A stretch of DNA of 64,000 nucleotides from Lutraria lutraria (Eukaryota > Mollusca > Bivalvia > Venerida > Mactridae), in NCBI GenBank assembly GCA_964023205.1, contig OZ026836.1, positions 5,074,993-5,138,992 of the forward strand, read 5' to 3'. The notes under the pieces were generated by a model, which saw nothing but the letters and a program-made list of their open reading frames with translations, had not been told where the DNA came from and did no database searches. The position numbers and the translations under genes were made by a program. Below, one piece after another: positions 29,001 through 40,560 of the stretch (positions are counted from its first letter, which is position 1; each line of letters starts with the position of its first letter).

Positions 29001-29473
29001 AATCATTCCTTGGGCGAACGGACATGCTTAATTGTCAAATAAAAGATTCGCTTTCGGTATGAAATCTAAGATGTATCAGATACTAAATGAATCGTTTTTA
29101 AATTCCCCTCCTGTATGACGTCACGTATGAGCAAAACTTCCATCGGTTTGTGCTTGCATAAATTCTAAATGTTTTCTGCCAAAAAACAAATACAAATTAA
29201 TTGTAATAATCTATTAAACAGCTCTTTTTTAGAATTCAAACGATTAAGTCCTAAACAAAGAAATAGAGCACAATCGTGTTAAACAAACAAGCTATAAATT
29301 ATGTGGAAATCTAATTATATGAATTGTTTCCCCAACTCTATGCGCAATGTTACAGCGATTTAATTACTTATGCACATGCTAATTTTCTTTCTTTTTCTTA
29401 AGAACTCTTAATTCTTTTTCGACATGTTCGTCAAATTTGTAAATCTGTTAATTAGAGAGTCTAACTATATTAA

Positions 29474-29530
29474 CAGTTCAGTTCAGTTTATTCACAAAAA
29501 CGGCAAATTAACCCACATTTAACTTGTTCC
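29474..29530 (-). mobile_element. Possible LINE 3' end fragment
   Basis: Reads 'gttcagttcagtttattcac' on the + strand, so on the minus strand it ends in two TGAAC-like pentamers. The better-supported LINE in intron 6 ends the same way, with 'ttcaattcaatttatttaca' at 54372. The similarity is limited to about 20 bp, so the call is tentative. Confidence 0.2.
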
Positions 29531-30105
29531 TACTTATGAATCTGTGTTAGCCATTTCATGGCTTTGACCATATCAATACTTTAGATACATTCATGATTAT
29601 ATTAGAAACCTCAATCCAAAAAAAGAAAACATGCCTTTACAATTATTGCCATGCAACAGGAAGTTGTTGAACTGCATGACACCGGAAGTGTTCGAATGAA
29701 TTGTGGAACACCAATCTATAATGATACTGGGGAGTAATATATAGACATTGATCGTTTGAATGAAATAATCACTATTCTAATTCTTACGGCTAGTACGTAC
29801 GTATAACTATTGCTTGTTTTGCGTCGTGGGTACTCGGCAACATTTCAATTAATCGAATTGATTGGTTTACTTAAAGCCCGGATTGTAATTCATAATCACA
29901 AATGTATCAATAGTCTACATGGTGTGTCCGTTGCAAATGCAAGTAAATCGTATTAAAAACAAGCTTCAGCTAGGGTAATTTGCCGATGAAAAAGCTACCA
30001 TAACTAAAGTCATCGATGACGAAGGTGCTGATTCTTGTGTATTACAATTTGTCAGCTATGAGATCTCGAAATATATCACATAGTCACTGATGTTGATCTT
30101 AATCT

Positions 30106-30260
30106 GACCGCGGCCCTGGTCCAGTGGTTAATGTGCTGGACTTGTAATCCGGTGATTCAGGTTCGAATCACGGTCGAGGCGGCGGCTCTGGTTGGAATGC
30201 GGTCAAGGAAAGCTTAGATGAAACAGTCGCCGTACATAACGGCGTGAATCCCACTGAAAA
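30106..30260 (+). mobile_element. tRNA-derived SINE copy with well-kept tRNA head
   Basis: The head shows an A box (tggtccagtgg, 30118-30128) and a B box (ggttcgaatca, 30160-30170). Between them is an anticodon arm with a 7 nt loop CTTGTAA, which would read UGU (Thr) in a canonical fold. The tRNA-like part runs straight into 'ggcggctctggttggaatgc', 'tagatgaaacagtcgccgta' and 'gtgaatcccactgaaaa', so the body is internally shortened and lacks the palindrome. It is not a tRNA gene: the acceptor stem does not close and SINE sequence follows. Confidence 0.75.
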
Positions 30261-30759
30261 CATACACCTTTAGCGATAAGTGTATATGTTTTGGTCTGTG
30301 ATATCGTGCATCTTAATTCGATTCTGGTGTAGAAACATTCCTTAGCGCAAATGCACGTTGATCATGTGATTAAAAAATAGTTAACACTGGCGGAATCTGA
30401 ACATATTATGAAGTCCAATTACATGAAGCATATTTTCTATTTATATGTTGATCAAATGCAGTTTGGGTCAAGTTGATTATATTTGTAGTTTCTTTTATTG
30501 ATCGACTAATCAGATTTGGAGATTTATACTGTATGTTTATATTCATGTTTCGTCTCAAACTAACCTGAAAACCCCAAATCCACTTTAACCTGTTTTGTGG
30601 TATAAGATTCGTTTGTGACTAATTAGCGCATGCGCGGCAGAACCAGGTTCTTCACCCGCTGTCTCACCTAAACGACGGAAAATACTTTTCACGTTTCTAA
30701 TACACAGACCACGTGTGCACTGGATAGACATAAATGGCTAATGACCAAAACTGTATTAC

Positions 30760-30963
30760 CTCAGGGTTATTTGAATCAGGTCTGTTACCATTTGTTGATA
30801 TCGACACTCCTATGGTATTATCAGAGGTGTGTCCTAAGTCTATGAGAGTCAGTGGGTTAATTAAAACAGAACCATAGGTATCGTGTTTAACACTGAGATC
30901 TGGTATTGTGGCAATAAACCTATCATTTAAATCATTGATTAATATCAAACATGTGGTACGCAA
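30760..30963 (-). CDS. Unrecognised candidate exon, minus strand, nested in intron 1
   Basis: Open minus-strand frame with coding-like composition (segments TTCLILINDLNDRFIATIPD and GSVLINPLTLIDLGHTSDNT). On the minus strand a donor-like gtaata follows a complete GAG codon at 30760. No acceptor is obvious upstream of the frame start. The segment has the hydrophobic/polar alternation of a beta-rich extracellular domain but no family is recognised. It may be part of an antisense nested gene, a decayed gene copy or chance. Confidence 0.18.
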
Positions 30964-33429
30964 ATCTCCAACGAATGATCAATACAACACGTTTTTCTAC
31001 AAGTTCTTTGCATTTCATTTAGCGGACATTGCTATTAAACTAAACAATCAATAATGTTAATTTACTAAACCCATTGTTAAATTAGATTACAATGATAAAC
31101 GCGCTAAAATCGTAAACTAATCGACTGGGTTTCAACATCATCAACAGCATCCACAAATTAAGTGCGAGTTTTCATTTCAGTTTTTTTAACCATACTATTT
31201 AATGTTATTTGTTGATATTTACGGCCAATCCAATTATCAGATTTAAAGCCATTTCAATGTAATTAAGATAGAATACAACAATAACTGGATGGCTGCGTGG
31301 TGCCCGTGGTGTGCGTTCCCCGACACTTTGTGATACAATTTAAGGCAATCGACATTTTAAGTGTTTTTATCTCCTAATAATTTTTCATTGCTGAAAATGA
31401 ACCGAGAGCTGCAATAAGTAACAAACGCTATTGCAGAAGTTTTTGCGTTAAAATTACAGAAACTTAAGCAGTAAGTAATTGGCAAAAATGAAGGCAAAGT
31501 AATTTCTGTTTCCGCGCAACTTGGCGACTTTGTTGTGTAATTACTCAGTCTAATGAAAAATGCATAAATAGAATCCTCTGCCATTTCCAATTGTGCGTCT
31601 TCCGCGAGTTTATTTAAAGAAAGTAGATAGTTTTTTGCTCCGTCGAAATACTGGAAAGTTAAATTCAATGCAGTTTAAGGTTGCTTTGTCTGTTAAATGT
31701 ATAGTATCTGCAGCTTGGTGACACTGCATCTGTTTGCAGATTAGAATGCTATTGGTATGTTTGTGTACATACATTATTGCAGTCACAATAGATTGTACCA
31801 CTACATTAGCAACTTAGGTTTCACTATCGATTTCAAGTAGTGAGTTTTACGTAGCAAGAGTCCCGCCGCGAGTTTGTCTTCTATTTCGTTGATATATTAC
31901 TCTGGTGTTTTTTTCATGAACATTTCGAAGCTTTTATGTTCCATATATCTTAAATTAAAGAATTTCGAATCCTGACCATAACGTCTGTCATTGAGCATGG
32001 GTGACCACTAAGGGAGCAATATTACGAGACTGGTTTTCGGGACATATTACATTGGATATATGTTTGGGTAATTTCTGGCGTAGTAAATACTAGTACTTGA
32101 CTAATAATTTTGCTAATAAAAGTGCTTAATGCCATGGTCTCAGAACTTGCAAATGGTATAATTATTCTTGCTCGGTTATATGTCTTCAAATATATTTCTG
32201 AATAACGCCCATCGAATAAAAGTGGTTCAATAAGTGATCGCCTATTCACCAATACATTAAATATACTTACAATCCTTCTATGACAGGCAACGTACACACA
32301 TTTCTGATATACTGTTCTATATTTACCGTACATCACCCATGATCAAGTCGGAATGTCAGACTTGTACACGGAACACATTGACGTAATTATATTGTTCTTT
32401 TTCTTGAATCGGACGAAAGTTATCAAATACTGTATTAAGTTAGATGTTGAATAATTACGAACACACCAGCATTGTATAAATAGCCTCCACTACGCATGTA
32501 TATACGTCGGAATGACTCCTTTGGGGTTGTACAATTCAGTTAGTTCTGTAATTGACGGAGAGCTATTGAAAATAGTCGACAGTCTGGCTCGTACAAGAAG
32601 ATAATTATACGACAGTAATGACTATCTATCTGAAAAAGATACTTCGCCTACATTTCAACATACTTTATGTGCTGGTCAGTTACTCGTGTAGATTGGATTT
32701 ATTTCGGTTAAAGTACAGAGCAGGTGGTCTAGGTTGGGGAATTTGACAGATCCGTAGATTGTGTCATGCAAAATATATCAATTAAGAACAGCTGGGCCAC
32801 TTAAAGGCTTAAGTCGGGGATTGGTGTACTAACATAAGTTGTGTGGTCTCCAAACACTCTTTATAGAAGTTATGACATCTGTGTGTGTTGTGCACATTTC
32901 TGTTATACCATCACACAACAGTTCTTACATTTTCGGGAACATGAACACTTTGAATCAGGGGTGTCTAATTGTTACCTTTGTAAGACATAAGGTGTCTGCT
33001 TGAGTCTGAACAACATTTGCAATGGCTATTGCTTATGTTAATGCGCTAAAAGAGCAATCTCGATTTGACTTAAGCCTTTTATAAACTAAAATGTAATTAC
33101 ATAATCAAATTGTTTATGGTTCGTTAGATGCATCGTCTACGTACTAGTCGAGTTTGTTAGAAAATATCCTACTTATTTTTTATATGCATTTTTTAACAAA
33201 GTAACACTACATATGTATTACCAACATAGTAATAATATATTACCAACATAGTAACATATACTTATTTAGTTTGTTCTGTTTACTCGTCTTTACCCATATA
33301 TCTTCGGTTTTATTGCCAAATGGCAAATTACAAGACTTGTTTCTGTAATTCGTATTAGCCGCGCTAAAACTGTGTCAGCAAAAAGTGATTAATTTTCTTC
33401 GGGGGAATTTCACACTGATTAGAAACTGT

Positions 33430-33827
33430 TTAATAATCACAATCTTGAAATGTTTTCATCTCGAAATTTTCTCTGACATTTCCCATTCTTGTGTACAATT
33501 TGGCGATGGACATTGTAGATACACAAATATTAAAGGTTCCTATTGATTTGCAATGTATATTTTCCGCCAAGATGACAGCTTTTACTTCAGTAATGTCTAT
33601 TTTGATATATGATTCATTGCCTTCATAGTCTTTCAGTGGCTGATTGCTGTTACAATTTGAGAACTCGTACAACATTGATTTCCCTTGTAGAGGTTTCAGA
33701 GTATCTGATAGATGGTCGCTTGTAATATTCGTCTGATGTTTATTGCCATGAGAGGTTATGGTACAACCTTGAGACTTACTTTGACAGTTTACTGGAACTA
33801 GTTTTTTTTGTGATATGTTGAAATGAC
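33430..33827 (-). CDS. Unrecognised candidate exon, minus strand, nested in intron 1
   Basis: The minus-strand frame is open for about 136 codons from a stop near 33841 to the stop at 33430. That is among the longest stop-free non-receptor frames in the window. An acceptor-like 'agtttctcag' precedes 33827. The predicted chain has seven Cys and several NxS/T sites (NIS, NIT, NES) and begins HFNISQKKLVPVNCQSKSQG, which looks like a secreted or extracellular domain. No domain family is recognised. If real it would be a terminal exon of a gene antisense to the receptor and ending only about 0.2 kb from receptor exon 2. Confidence 0.25.
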
Positions 33828-34035
33828 CTGAGAAACTGTTTTATTTTATCCGAAAGGTTAGTTACCTATTAACGTTACAAATCAGATAAACCGCGGGTTT
33901 TGTATAAAATGCAAAACCACGCTAAAGTAAAAACTGGACCAATGTACTTAAAGGCCATTTTGATGTTCCTTGTTGACATGTTTAATTTTAATTCATTAGC
34001 TGTTTTAACAATTTATGTATCTTACTGTGTTTTAG

Positions 34036-34250
34036 ATGGAATACATACACGATTTCCAACCGAATTTTCGGCTGAAGGCGTGTTGATTACAAACTTGTTG
34101 GCGGGATATGAGAAACGTGGAGGTAAATATGCACGTCCGGTGATCAACCATACACATGCAGTTCCCGTCGAGTTCATGCTTCAGTTGATTCAGATTGTTG
34201 ATTTGGATGAAAAGAATCAAGTGTTGAAGCTGAACTTATGGACAAACTAT
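34036..34250 (+). CDS. nAChR subunit exon 2: N-terminal helix and start of ligand-binding domain
   Basis: Encodes residues 25-96. After a split Asn codon it reads through an N-terminal helix (LITNLLAGYEKRGGKYARPV), a potential glycosylation site (NHT), then the family-typical EFMLQLIQIVDLDEKNQVLK. It ends at NLWTNY, where Trp93 is the loop D aromatic of the complementary face. The acceptor is tgttttag and the donor gtaagt at 34251 (phase 0). Many animal nAChR genes split this region by a small 45 bp exon; here it is one piece. Confidence 0.93.
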
Positions 34251-34319
34251 GTAAGTATACAAATAAATCCTGAACAATGCTGTATAACCTTGCTGATCCG
34301 AACTTATTCTGACTGACAA

Positions 34320-34475
34320 CAATATTCGGATTAGACGAGTTTTCGGATTAGGAAGGTTCCGTATTACGAAACTTTAAAGTATCAAATACATAATAATAAT
34401 TCGTGACCAGTTGACGTGTTCGGTTTAGAGAGGATTCTGGTTTAGAAAGGTTCGGACTAGAAGGGGTCGACTGTA
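34320..34475 (+). repeat. Degenerate internal repeats of 'ttcggattagA' ending in GACTGTA
   Basis: About five imperfect copies of a motif near 'ttcggattagacgag' (for example 'ttcggattaggaaggttcc', 'ttcggtttagagaggatt', 'ctggtttagaaaggttc', 'ggactagaagg'). The block ends in 'ggtcgactgtaca'. The ending resembles the GACTGTA-ended repeats elsewhere in the window. Confidence 0.45.
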
Positions 34476-35639
34476 CATTGTAATGAATACGTATTTACTC
34501 ATTCAATTCTGAATATCTCATTGTTCGGTCAGTCGAGATTTACAGACAAGTTTTTTCTCGTAGAATGGCGTATGATTGTGTTTAATCATTCCTCTCAAGA
34601 AGGGTCTCATAGGAGTGTGGTCTAACTAAATGTGTTTCTCTTGAGGTTTTGATAAAACATATTGTATCGCCCCGATATTCCATCTGATCCTATCTCCAAA
34701 AGAATATCATACAAGTCCTTGAATACTTATAGATTAATTCTTCTTGCAAAGGGACAATGTTTCTGTGGGTAATTGGTCGACAAAATGTTCTGAGTTCGCT
34801 TAACCCGTCTGATTGTATCTTAGTTACATGACTGCTATGTAACGTGGGATGAAGTACAATAGTTCGAATGAAAATAAGATTTCACTACTTCAATAAAAAA
34901 GAAAAAATAATTACTGAAACTTAGAGTTAATATTTGTTAAAATGTGCTTCTAATTTAACATTATAATTATACATCTGTTCTGTATATAATACATAAATTA
35001 TGATAACTTTTCGAGCCTGTCTTACATACAAAGTGTTAATTCTAAGCGAAGTCATATTATTATACATTTGTACCGAAAGTAACAATAAAGTTGAAATGGT
35101 AACTGCTTATCAGTTTCTCCGTTTATCACTCCACGAATCAAGTTTTCTACAAAAAAATACCAGGCTATGTTAGTTCTATATATACCATATATCAGTTTCT
35201 AAACAGCGTTTTACAGACACACCAATGTTTGATAAAGGATGGAACACATGTTTTAACGGCCAGGGCACCTTACATTGTCCAAATAATTCAGAGCCTTAAT
35301 ATATATTTCTGAAGTAGTACATTTGGCAATAGACTTATCAATCGAGATATATATTTAGTCAAATTAACCAACTCATACGTTAGAACTGTATTGCATGTTA
35401 ACTATTTGTATGTGAATTTTATCAATAGGATGATTCCTGGTAGACTCAGCGTCTAACCGATAAATATAACAAAATCATCATAGATGATAACGCGAATATA
35501 TAAACTGATAGACATTTTCAAACCAGAAGTGTAGTTTAATAATGTATAGTTTTTGTGTGAAATTATTCAGACCATTCTTTCAATTCAACGATTGTTTCTA
35601 AACAAAACTAAATTCCGCACAATCACGCTACGCTAGCCA

Positions 35640-36840
35640 TAAATCATTCAAAACGTCAAACATGATTGATCACGCCATATATCATACATAATGCTACACG
35701 TCATACATCACGCCATAAATCATACATAATGCTACACGTCATACATCACGTCATACATTACGCCACACGTCATATATCACGCCCTACATAATACACCATA
35801 CCATACGTCACGCCATACATAGTACATCACGTCATACATCATAGATAACGCTACGCGTCATACATCACGCCATAAATCATACATAATGCTACACGTCTTA
35901 TATCACACCATACATCACGCCACACGTCATATATCACGCCCTACATAATACACCATACCATACGTCACGCCATACATAGTACATCACGTCATACATCATA
36001 GCGCGTCATACATCACGCCCTACATAAAACATCACGCCATATATCATACATCACGCCACACGTCATACATCACGCCTTACATGATACATCACGCCACACG
36101 TCATACATCACGCCATACGTCATTCATTATACCATACATGATACAAGACGACATACATCAATTCATACATCATACATAATGCTACACGTCATACATCACG
36201 CCACACATCACGCCACACGTCATACATCACACCACACATTATACATCACGCCGTAACATAAAACATCACGCCGTACATAATACACCACGCCGTACATAAA
36301 ACATAACGCCACACGTCATACATCACGCCATACATCACGCCACACGTCATACATCACACCACACATTATACATCACGCCGTAACATAAAATATCACGCCG
36401 TACATAATACACCACTCCGTACATAAAACATAAGACCAAACGTCATACATCACGCCATACATAATACATCACGCCACACGCCATATATCACGCTACACGT
36501 CATACATCACACCATACATCATACATCACGCCACACGTCATACATTATGCCATGCATAAATATCATGACACACGTCATACATCATGGCATACGTCATACA
36601 TCACGCCATGTATAAACATCATGCTGCACGTCATACATCACGCCATGCATAAACATTACGTCATGCATAAACATCATGCCATGCAAAATCATCATGCAAT
36701 GGATAAACATCACACCACACATCATACATACGCGATGCAAAAACAGCACGCCATGCATATACTTCATGTCATGAAAAATCATCACGCAATGGATAAACAT
36801 CACGCCCGTCATAAACATAAAGCCACACATCATACATCAC
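35640..36840 (+). repeat. Degenerate minisatellite, ACGTCATACATCACGCCA-type units
   Basis: Continuous array of short units such as 'cgtcatacatcacgccacac', with variants ATACATCACG, ACATAATGC and ATACACCACG. Higher-order duplication is visible: a stretch of about 85 bp from 35764 recurs from 35921 (offset 157 bp), and one of about 100 bp from 36218 recurs from 36345 (offset 127 bp). From about 36550 the units change to ATGCATAAACATCA and merge into the cleaner 18 bp array. Non-coding; long frames across it are a by-product of the period. Confidence 0.9.
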
Positions 36841-37095
36841 GCCATGCATAAACATCTCGCCATGCATAAACATCATGCCATGCATAAACATCACGCCATG
36901 CATAAACATCACGCCATGCATAAACATCACGCCATGCATAAACATCACGCCATGCATAAACATCACGCAATGCATAAACATCACGCCATGCATAAACATC
37001 ACGCCCGTCATAAACATCTCGCCATGCATAAACATCACGCCATGCATAAACATCACGCCATGCATAAACATCATGCCATGCATAAATATCACGCC
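36841..37095 (+). repeat. Minisatellite core, 14 tandem copies of an 18 bp unit
   Basis: About 14 near-identical copies of CATGCATAAACATCACGC with a few single-base variants (ctcgc, catgc, gcaatg, gcccgtc). Because 18 is a multiple of 3, several frames on both strands stay open (repeated MHKHHA, CINITP or GVMFMH). This explains the apparent ORFs and does not indicate a protein. The high identity compared with the flanking degenerate part suggests recent expansion. Confidence 0.95.
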
Positions 37096-37314
37096 ACACA
37101 TCATACATCACGACTCATCCCAAATATCACGACACACGTCATTTAGCAATTAAGCAAATAGAAAGAATCATCCATGATTTTATGACCAAACAAAACAAAC
37201 ACAAAATCGATATATTCTATATACGTAAAAATTAATGTTATAAATAGACAAAACATTTACATTTTCTCACCTTTACGTATTATGCCAGTTTTTTTCTCGG
37301 CAGATTTGGGAGCA

Positions 37315-37650
37315 GACTTGAGGCCGGTTCGATTGGACTCTCGTTAGAAGAGAGTACGCCGGCTAGAAGAGCTTAGAAGAGAAACCCAAGATCGGATAAA
37401 CTAATGCGCACGTGAAAAATGTCTTTTTTGTGAATTATAACAGTAGTTTACAAAAAAAGCAATTTCAAACGGTATTGTCAGCTCGGTCATGCTGTTTGGT
37501 CACGTGATTAATATCTTCCACCTATTCTAACCATCGGGAGGAATAGTTTGAAGAGCTTTTAAAATTAGAAGACGACTAATCGAACAGTTCAGAAGAGCTC
37601 TGCCTCTTCCGCCAGCTCTTCCGTTTGACTAATCGAACCGGCCTAAAGTC
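37315..37650. mobile_element. MITE-like element with 22 bp terminal inverted repeats
   Basis: The left end GACTTGAGGCCGGTTCGATT and the reverse complement of the right end (GACTTTAGGCCGGTTCGATT) match in 19 of 20 bases; extending to 22 adds one more mismatch. Total length is 336 bp with no coding capacity. Internal 'agaagagct' motifs occur on both sides ('ctagaagagcttagaagaga' and 'cagaagagctctgcctcttc'), adding to the foldback potential. No clear target site duplication was found, so the superfamily is left open. Confidence 0.65.
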
Positions 37651-38643
37651 GTTCTATTTGACAGTATATTTGTTTTCTAGCTGGGTTTCTGGGTTTTATT
37701 TATCCGCTATTGGCGTTTATTTTTATTGGATCGTTCAATATTTGCAGAACTGTGCCATGTGTTTCAATTAGCGAGCCTGTTAAGAGATATAATTTCGTGA
37801 TTTAGGAAGTTTGGATATATTTTTCTAATATTTGATAATAACTGACCTCCAATGTTTGATGTTTTTGGTGAAAGATATTGGCAATTACTTGTCTGTGTTG
37901 TGACAAGACAAATAGATCTACACTGATTGGGATAGCTTTTAGACTAAATCACTTTGACCTACGAGCCCAATGATTACAATTGGTGTTGTTATGACACTAG
38001 CGATTTGTTAGATTATCATGGTTTGAACTGGAGGTGAAGCGATCAAGTGTTAGTCTTTTAATGATTGATAAGTGACAATAAACTGTTTCTTTATTAAACA
38101 ACGGGGATTTGTACTTTTTGTTGAATACATATCGAAAATGTTTATGTAAAGCTAGTTTTGATCATTAAGACCGTTGAAATACAAACCCATGACCTTATTG
38201 TAGTACCTAGCATTACTCTTCCAATTCAACAGAAAATCAGATTAAAAACAAAAAACACTGATTACTAAAACAAAATACTGATCAATTCAGTCAGAACAGG
38301 ATAGTACCTGCACAAACAAATGGCCAACGTGAAGACGAGATATTTGAACTGTTACTGAAACATAATTACATGAGCCTTCCAATTAGAGAGCATTTTCTGC
38401 AGATACACTAAAATGTATAACGATGCAAAATGTTGGTAAACCTCACAAAATTAAAAACGAATTCGTTTTCAAATCTAAATTGAGTTTAGAAAATAATCGT
38501 ATGTACTAGTATAAGGAAGGCAACTATGTACATGTAGATGTATACAGTAAGCTATTGACCGAGACAAAGAAATCAATACCCTATGACAAGTGTGTCAGTT
38601 TGTTGTTAACTTGACACGTATTTTAAAATGTTTTCCATTACAG

Positions 38644-38753
38644 TTCTGGGTAGATGAATTTCTACGCTGGAAACCGGACGATTATCAAGGCGTGGAAGAA
38701 ATACGAATACCATCAGATAAAATATGGACACCTGATATAAAGTTATATAACTA
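38644..38753 (+). CDS. nAChR subunit exon 3: loop D to loop A
   Basis: Encodes residues 97-132 plus two bases of Tyr133. The 110 bp size is the same as the conserved fourth coding exon of many vertebrate nAChR genes. It reads [20 protein letters not shown] and then [11 protein letters not shown], the WxPDxxLYN signature that carries the loop A Tyr (Tyr131). Acceptor ccattacag, donor gtaagt at 38754 (phase 2). Confidence 0.94.
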
Positions 38754-39900
38754 GTAAGTCATCTTATTCCTGTATCTCCACACATAGCACATTCAGCCAT
38801 TCTGATAAACAGTTTGTGTTATATATATATCTGCAAATAAAAGTATATGGATGTTTAAGCACAGTATGCATCTATTGTTGTACTTAAAATACTTAAAATA
38901 TTCTATTAAGATTTATTTAGGAAGGTCTTACAATCTCTGACTTGAAATCACTAGACCAATTCCACTGTGAGTTCGAAGCCAACCAAGGAACAAATTTCGC
39001 ATGTGAGAAAGCTGTTCGACTAGCTTACGGAATGTCGGTGACTCTATTCCCGGTACAAGCATTGGGACTTCCTTCTCTATAAAAGCTGGAAAGTCACAAA
39101 ATGACTCTGTGTCACGGTGTTATGTTAAATTCTAGCTAAATAATAAGAAAAGTCTCCAAGCTCAAATTGTAAATCCGTTTCTGTTGTATATTGGTGTAGT
39201 TTTCAGCATACGTTAAAGCTTGATTAAAGATGAATTAACTTCGTGCCAATGTATTTTACGTAGATGTGTTTCCATAAAAATGATAATATTTCTGCGACTT
39301 CCGATGTAAATCATACTTGTAGGATTTGTAAGTAAGTGCTGAGAGGTTAAACAAAGTGTACGTTGTATTTTATTGGAAACACGACTTACAGCCAAATCTT
39401 AAATAAGTAAACAATAACAGAATTAAACAGAAAACAATTATGTTAAAATAACTATTTGAGCTTAGAGACTAATATCGAGTTGAAACTCCTTTTCCTGTTT
39501 GACTGTTGCAAAATCTTGCATATCCCTATGTATGAAATATGGTGCTGTGTCAACCAAAACGTTTCAATGTACCTGGTGTGTTAAAGTACGTTCTCCGAGT
39601 GTGGGCATGATTAACAAGTCCCGCCTACATCAGCATTTGGTACACAATTGATGTTCATGTTCTTTTAAAATTATCTTTGTATGGTTAGGGTCGAAATGTT
39701 TGGATGCAGTGCGTGTTTGCAAAACGTGTGTTCTTTGCAATGACAAGACATGTAAAGCCCTTTGTTTGTATACGTACAGACGCATGCAGTGTTAATATTC
39801 AAACGTGCTTTGTTTTACTTTTACTATAGTGTGGATTTTGAGTAACAAGTGCAAACTACGCAAATGAGCATTTGTTACTCATTAAAAATGAATATTTCGT

Positions 39901-39970
39901 CACCATAGAATTAAAAGGTTCTATCTGTATCTTTCATACTTGTCAGATAGACCTTTTTAATTCTAAGGTG
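39901..39970. repeat. Near-perfect inverted repeat (hairpin)
   Basis: The left arm 39901-39927 pairs with the right arm 39944-39970 in 24 of 27 positions, around a 16 nt loop. Just upstream a second inverted pair, gagtaacaa...ttgttactc (39840-39880), adds foldback structure. This looks like the core of a small MITE or foldback element rather than a microRNA gene, but the transcribed hairpin would be stable. Confidence 0.7.
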
Positions 39971-40309
39971 ACCATTTGTAATGTGTTATTTTGATGTTAC
40001 TTTTGAAGTATGTGAGGTGGGTACACAAATGATGTTGTTGGACAAGCAGTGTATATATTTTATGCATTTAAATTATTTGCTGAACAATAAACAGGTGGTT
40101 TTCTAAGATATCTGAAGTTTAAATGCGTTACATATCGTCGAAATATATTTTGTCATAACTGGATGAAATAAGGTGCTTATTTTAATTGCGTGCCCGTGAA
40201 ATATCTTCATTAAAATGCTTCCCGATAGGTAACATGTGATGGAAATAAAAGTTAGACTAAGTAGTTATGGATAACGTATTACAATTAGCAGGACCATTGG
40301 CAATGTTCA

Positions 40310-40560
40310 TTTCAGTTGGTTTATCGACGTTATTAAACGACATTTCAATTATACACGGCGGCCGGTTCACCTAACCATTTTTCCAGGACTGTATTCTAAC
40401 CAGTATTAACTTCCATTAGGAGCCGGAAACTTCTCCACATATAAAGGAAAATCGAATGTCAAGTTTTCATACAAGGATATGACTTGCCGCGATCGAGATT
40501 CGAGCCCGGATCGCCGGATTACAAGTACAGCACACAAACCAATGGAACAGGGCCGCGGCC
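40310..40560 (-). mobile_element. Full-length tRNA-derived SINE (minus)
   Basis: Best complete copy of the family. Reading the minus strand: 'ggccgcggccctgttccatt' (head with A box), 'gtacttgtaatccggcgatc' (anticodon arm, loop CTTGTAA), 'cgggctcgaatctcgatcgc' (B box), then the body with a decayed version of the CTCCACAT palindrome near 40431-40447. The tail follows with 'ggttaggtgaaccggccgcc' and ends near 'aaccaactgaaatg' (40310). Length is about 250 bp. Confidence 0.75.

Larger units (their letters stand above)
23231..34035 (+). other. Intron 1 (phase 1, 10.8 kb)
   Basis: Bounded by gtaagt and tgttttag. It holds two SINE copies, a TTTG microsatellite, an 18 bp direct duplication and two unrecognised minus-strand candidate exons, all listed separately. 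The rest (including 23.3-24.9, 26.1-30.1 and 31.0-33.4 kb) shows nothing recognisable; frames of up to about 110 codons there have no family resemblance. Confidence 0.8.
34251..38643 (+). other. Intron 2 (phase 0, 4.4 kb)
   Basis: Bounded by gtaagt and ccattacag. It contains a degenerate repeat just after exon 2, the large minisatellite and a MITE-like element, listed separately. The stretches 34.5-35.6 kb and 37.65-38.6 kb show nothing recognisable. Confidence 0.85.

Noticed and set aside
30111..30182. Possible tRNA-Thr gene (anticodon loop CTTGTAA)
   Set aside because: The head continues into SINE body sequence, the acceptor stem is not paired and sister copies exist at 24907 and 40310.
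31357..31801. Two overlapping minus-strand frames, one behind an acceptor-like 'aactttccag'
   Set aside because: No donor was found, the frames conflict and no family is recognised. Kept only as a region to test with RNA data.
36552..37153. Overlapping open frames on both strands (MHKHHA, CINITP and GVMFMH repeats)
   Set aside because: They are a by-product of the 18 bp minisatellite period, which keeps several frames open; there is no start context, splice signal or family.
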